From positions 310,001 through 374,000 of the forward strand of contig JADDMT010000020.1 of assembly GCA_021401465.1 (NCBI GenBank): a stretch of 64,000 bases of DNA, read 5' to 3'. The DNA comes from Teratosphaeria epicoccoides (taxonomy: Eukaryota; Ascomycota; Dothideomycetes; Mycosphaerellales; Teratosphaeriaceae). Shown one piece after another: positions 59,661-64,000 of the stretch. Within the stretch, counting starts at the first letter, position 1, and every line of letters begins with the position of its first letter. The notes under the pieces are model-generated. The model was not told where the DNA came from, did not search any database, and saw only the letters and a list, made by a program, of their open reading frames with translations. Position numbers and translations under genes: made by a program.

Positions 59661-59928
59661 GCGGCAGAGACAGTTACCATGGCGCCTAGCTACTAACTGC
59701 TTATGTATAACTAGTAGAAGAAAACACAAGAGCAGCTAACCTACTCTTTCGCATGAAAAAGTTGTATCTTCCCTATATGTATGCCAAGACTACGTAGTAC
59801 CATGACTTTTTTTGCATGATCTATCTACATGTTACTACATCTTAAACGTGAAGATAATACTCATATAAGAGAAGGAGAGAAGGAGATAAGAAAGTAGTAG
59901 CCTGTAATCAAATTTCCTCTTGCTAATT

Positions 59929-60250
59929 ATGTCGTTAGATCTAGACGCAGGAACGTAGGTTTTCACAGAGCGGGTACATGTACTTGACGACCTTTCTGCA
60001 GAGATTAATCATACAGTTACAAGAGTCAACATTGTTAGCGCAAGGCACTACTATTCTGCTTAGGGAAACACAAAAATGCTAGCAGATAGCATTACTATTA
60101 ACGATACAGACCTACTAGATTTGATCTCGTCTTGATTAGTTGAGAAGAAGGTTAAGAAGAAGGTTAAGATCTACAGAGATGTCTAGCTTGAGGAGAGGGC
60201 ATGGCTAGCTGACAACGAGGACGAGTGTGAATGCCAAATATGTCTGTATG
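59929..60250 (+). pseudogene. Degenerate ORF start in a transposon-like remnant
   Basis: From ATG 59,929 one frame runs about 107 codons with TAG (and one TGA) stops: an acidic/Thr-rich N-terminus, a Lys-Lys-Val-Lys repeat at 60,142-60,165, then an acidic segment with Cys-X-Cys and Cys (Glu-Cys-Gln-Ile-Cys type). It resembles the start of a transposon protein, perhaps the element that carried the minisatellite, but no family is recognised. Composition turns to normal at about 60,250. Confidence 0.35.
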
Positions 60251-60531
60251 TGTCTGATAGCTAGATTCGGTTAAGGGTGCAAGCCGCACGCACCTATCTA
60301 CTTGATGGCTAACGTCCCCTAATAAAGCCACGTCGTCGCACGAACTCGTGCAAGACCACAGCACCATCATGAATGTGCTAGTGAACTTCCATGCATCAAT
60401 GCTTATCACGATCCAGAATCATTCCTAGCCCTGAGAGGCAGTGCACCATCCATTCATCACATCAGCGAGATGCTTCCTCCTCCTCTTCCGGCCTCCGACG
60501 CCCGGATGGCAGCTGCCGGCTCCTCCTAGTT

Positions 60532-61270
60532 CTAGATCCATGTATCCGTCTTGAGCGCAGACTCCCTTAATCGCTTGTTCCTCCCGGGAGCTTCCTCCCG
60601 CACGACCCTCTCCATCTCTTCCACGACCTCCCAACTCAACTCCAACAACGGCATCACAGTGCGTAGATCTAGCGCTTTAGGTCCCCAAGCTCCAAACGCG
60701 AACCCCGCTTTTGTCTTCTCTTGCGCGACGCGCGCTTCCAGGAGCGCCTTGAACGTCTCGACGCTGTCTTGGTGCGCGGAGTACGTCTCCGTGACTCGCG
60801 ACATGCCGGAACGTAAGAAGCGCATGGCATTCCGGAACCCGTCGATCTCGTGCAGGGCGTCTCGTGGCGTGCGGCTGCAGCCTGGCGGCATGCTGGCAGC
60901 CGGGGTTCTGCGTGCGATGCGCTGCACGATGGCGAGTGTGTCATGAACCAGATCTTGCAGCCGACGGCCCAGTCGTCCAGGTGGCCGGTGGACCGGCAAC
61001 GGGAGTATCTGACAAGGCCCCAAACGTTGTGCAGGCAGACTCCTGTTAGTGCCTAGCAGCTTTGCCTAATTACTCGCGTTGCTTAGGCAGACGATAGCGG
61101 CGTTGGCGTAGGGAGTGTGCGGCTGCACACGTTCTGGTAAGAGGCGAAGGGTGTGCGAGACGTACTGCCCTAGCGCAGGCACATTTCGTTGGGCGGCAGT
61201 CGGCCATTCGACGAGGAGCGAGCGGTGTCAGAGGGAGTCGTCTATGGTGTAGGACAGGTCTCGTGAGTAG
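60532..61270 (-). pseudogene. Gene fragment broken upstream by TAG and TGA
   Basis: The last 164 codons (61,023-60,532, ending TAG) are open and helical: Asp-Leu-Val-His-Asp-Thr-Leu, a long amphipathic stretch with Arg, Glu, Ala and Leu, and Glu-Met-Glu-Arg-Val-Val-Arg near the end. There is no ATG at its open start; the same frame continues upstream without loss of protein character to about 61,270 except for TAG 61,071-61,069 and TGA near 61,230. Both are one transition from Gln and Arg codons. No known domain recognised. Probably a real gene fragment damaged by point mutation at the edge of the mutated compartment. Confidence 0.45.
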
Positions 61271-61299
61271 ACAGTGTAGGAGATCGACAAGAATGAAGA

Positions 61300-64000
61300 T
61301 AGCGGGTAAAATTAAATCAATAGTACGGACCTAGATGACCGGGTCTGCAATTAGCGACAGCTATTAGGTAGTAGCGATAGCGTGCGAGACAGAGCGCGGA
61401 GGTATAAGAGCACGAGGTCTTTGTCTGTTTGCAGACAGACAGAGAAGGATTAGTCTGTGCTGACTTAGAGTAACACAGGTTCGGAAGAGTCTACCGCGGA
61501 CTAAGAGTAGGTACAATCATACTAGACAGTCTGTCATCCTAAACGAACTTAGAGACGCCGCGGTCTAAGTAACTAGACATGTACGCTAGCTACTCTGGCA
61601 ACAATTTGCAGACAATCATGAAATCTAGTACGGGAGTATCTGCCCTCGTCGCAGTCTAAAGCTATGAGGTTGTTTCTTCCTGAAGCTGTGTAGTAAATAG
61701 CCTATAGATGTTAGGACATAACACTAGATATCATTCCAGATAAATTGCAGTTAGTAGTTAACATTTAGGGTTAAAGGACTACATGTTAATAGTGTTATTA
61801 GTGTTGTCTAGTACTAAGCATCCTGGATCTTAATCTCTGCGAGGGAGTCTAAGGGGTCTACAAACGAAGAAGTAGCTTGCAAAGCGCAGGACAGCCTAAG
61901 CGCTCTACCTGCGTAATGCCTTACTACATGCTTCTGCATACCTAGGCGTCCTTTCATTGCTATTAGAACTACCTAAACATCTTCTGTTACTATTATAATA
62001 GATGTACTAAGTCTTGGCATTATGTAAAGGGATGCAAATAATGTTGTCAAAAAGTTAAGGATCTTGCATAAGTTAAGCTTAACTCTAGGGTATAACTTAT
62101 GTTTAAAAGAAAACTAAGGAACAGGACTAGCGCAAATTACTAGGCTAATAGGACATCATGACTTTAGTAGCTACCTTGACAGAGTATTACCCTTAGCCTA
62201 TAGGTAATACACTTGTTAGCTATTACATGTATTAAGCATAAAGACTTGTCTAACCTAGAGTATAGGCTAGAGTAAGGATAGAGGCTAAGACTCTCTACGT
62301 TAAGCAGAAGATTACCTGCTATCTAGTTATAAGTACTACTTTCATACCTAATTAGTTACTTACCCTAGTCTCTTTATACATGCTAGGCAGACTTCCTATT
62401 AAAAAGTAGTACTACTAATGCCATAAGTAGCATAGCCTGCAGAATAATCAAGCATGTGTCATATAGTAGGAGTAGTAGTAAAACAAACAGGGTAGGGTAG
62501 GGTGCTAAATCTCGTAGTAGGCATAACAGCTATTTTGCTAGGAACTAGAGATACCTCATTTTGTAACAGGCGTCAGGATAGGTGTTTCATTCCTATTTAG
62601 CGTTTCATGATTATAAGAGCAATTACTTGTAGCATAGCTAATAGTACTTGTAAGTACTACACTAGAACTTTAAGGACTAGATTACTATCTATAAACTACA
62701 AGCTACATACTTAATACTAGAAGAGTCTCTTAATTATCCTGTACTTTTATCTAGACGCTTACATCTTAGGATAGCTTGCAATGTAGAGACAAGCTTTAGT
62801 AGTAATGTCCTACTTATAATAGGATTATCGTTACGCTAAATTATAGCATCTCCTAAGAAGCGAAGGTATCTTTTGTCCTCTTATGTTAGCAGTCTATCAC
62901 ATAACCCTTCCTAGTAGCAGGTACATTCAAGATATCACATTTGAGTTAACGTTAACCTAGTAATATGCATGGCCCTCTTAACAGTTTGCGATTATTTTAC
63001 TAGGTATTATATAAAGCTTCTAAGCTAAATTTGCCCTCTACAGGCGAAAAGTGCAAATATTTAAAACATACAAGTAGCGTACATGTAATCTGTCATCCTA
63101 TGTATGCACTAAGACCTCCTTAAACGACTATTAATTAACTAACTATACATCTAAACTGTCTGCCTCTCTTACTTAGCTCTTTCCCTCCCTTATGCTTGAT
63201 ACTAAGCTACTTCTAGATGCTCCCTGTTAACTCCGCTTGACTTCTAATAGCCTCCTAAAAGTGTATGTAAGCATCTTGAATACTAGTAGTCTTCCTCTCC
63301 CTCTAGCGAGAAGGACTAATAACAGCATTCTATCTCCCTTTGTCTGCTCTTAACTTCTCTACCCTACCTTCCTTAATCTTCTTTACTTTGCACTAGGCTG
63401 CCTTAGGTGTTATAGACTAGACCTAGCGCGCGGTTCTAGGATAGGGAGTACTAGGTCTCTACATATAAGCACTAGTTTAATGCTTAGACGTAGGGCTTAG
63501 ACGTAGGTCGTTTAAGTTAAGTCTTATAATCTGTTTAATGTAATATTCTGCTAGGCTAAATAGCAGCGACATGCACGGACTTAGAGGCATGACTACCTGT
63601 AGGGACAGAATCTATTAGCTATTAGCTAAGCCTAATGAAGGTCCCTCTGCTTCAGGGAAAGTTGACGACGTCAATAATAAGGACATAAATAGTAAAGCTA
63701 GCTTAGGTACTACTAACAGAGGCAGTAGTAGCAGACAAACTAGAAGACGACATTCTGGCTATTTAGGATTGTCACGGATTGCAGAGTAGTAAGTAGTAGT
63801 AGCTACAAGTGATTCCTCTGCAAACTTGATCTTAGTAGCTACTAAGTAGTAATAGTAGCTAAATAGTAGTACTAACCCTAGCATGTGTAGGCAAGGTAAA
63901 TGTGTTACATTAACATCTATGTCGACGTTCTGATTTGCTAGTGTAGTGTACTAATAGTTAGCAGGAGTCTGTGGCTATAACATTGTCGATAATAAAAGGA
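61300..64000. other. Mutated region, nothing recognised
   Basis: TAG/CTA-rich again from about 61,700. A Ser/Arg/Gln-rich, TAG-broken frame at 63,560-63,790 on plus (ending in a basic stretch) is the most protein-like part. No element ends, LTRs or known motifs found, and no match to families A-D. Confidence 0.35.

Overview
The window looks like a gene-poor, transposon-dominated compartment of a filamentous ascomycete (Pezizomycotina) genome that has suffered repeat-induced point mutation (RIP). Reasons: (i) almost all of 1-54,780 and most of 61,300-64,000 is rich in TAG, CTA and TA; (ii) duplicated copies differ almost only by C/T and G/A transitions; (iii) degenerate retroelement frames are broken mostly by TAG, some TAA and rare TGA, with few indels; (iv) a short block of balanced-composition DNA with longer open frames (about 54,790-59,270, then 60,250-61,300) interrupts this abruptly.

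Layout. 1-2,652: 3' part of LTR retrotransposon family A (copy A1), inserted in family B (copy B1, 2,653-7,300), itself inserted in family D (7,301 to beyond 13,232). 13,232-18,631: unrecognised mutated DNA with one degenerate frame (16,139-17,029) and a 283-bp MITE (17,121-17,403). 18,632-48,502: a four-element nest bounded by the 5-bp duplication CTATA. Copy A2 (minus) is split by element C (minus, 21,325-42,971, duplication CTCTT); C is split by copy B2 (plus, 26,476-33,345, duplication GACTC) and, inside its 5' LTR, by copy A3 (plus, 34,402-42,570, duplication AGAGG). 48,503-54,780: more mutated DNA without a recognised element. 54,790-59,270: unique block with a Ulp1/C48-like gene on the minus strand. 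59,270-60,250: mutated remnant with an 18-19-bp minisatellite. 60,532-61,270: broken gene fragment. 61,300-64,000: mutated, nothing recognised.

All four LTR families are Ty3/Gypsy chromoviruses (protease, RT, RNase H, integrase, C-terminal chromodomain). Each carries a second ORF on the opposite strand between pol and the 3' LTR, tail-to-tail with pol: the two stop codons overlap in A, abut in B, are 4 bp apart in D and lie within about 50 bp in C. In B and C the antisense protein begins with a cysteine arrangement matching the fungal Zn2Cys6 binuclear cluster (allowing TGT/TGC to TAT/TAC mutation) followed by a charged, coiled-coil-like segment; A has a CX2CX6C element and basic, nuclear-localisation-like clusters. 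This convergent, putatively nuclear regulatory ORF is the most interesting thing in the window. Supporting retroelement biology is also readable: a canonical -1 frameshift heptamer at the gag/pol junction of B2, and in A, B and C an 8-9-nt complementarity between the site just inside the 5' LTR and a site about 30-40 nt downstream of the LTR TATA box, as in Tf1-type self-priming.
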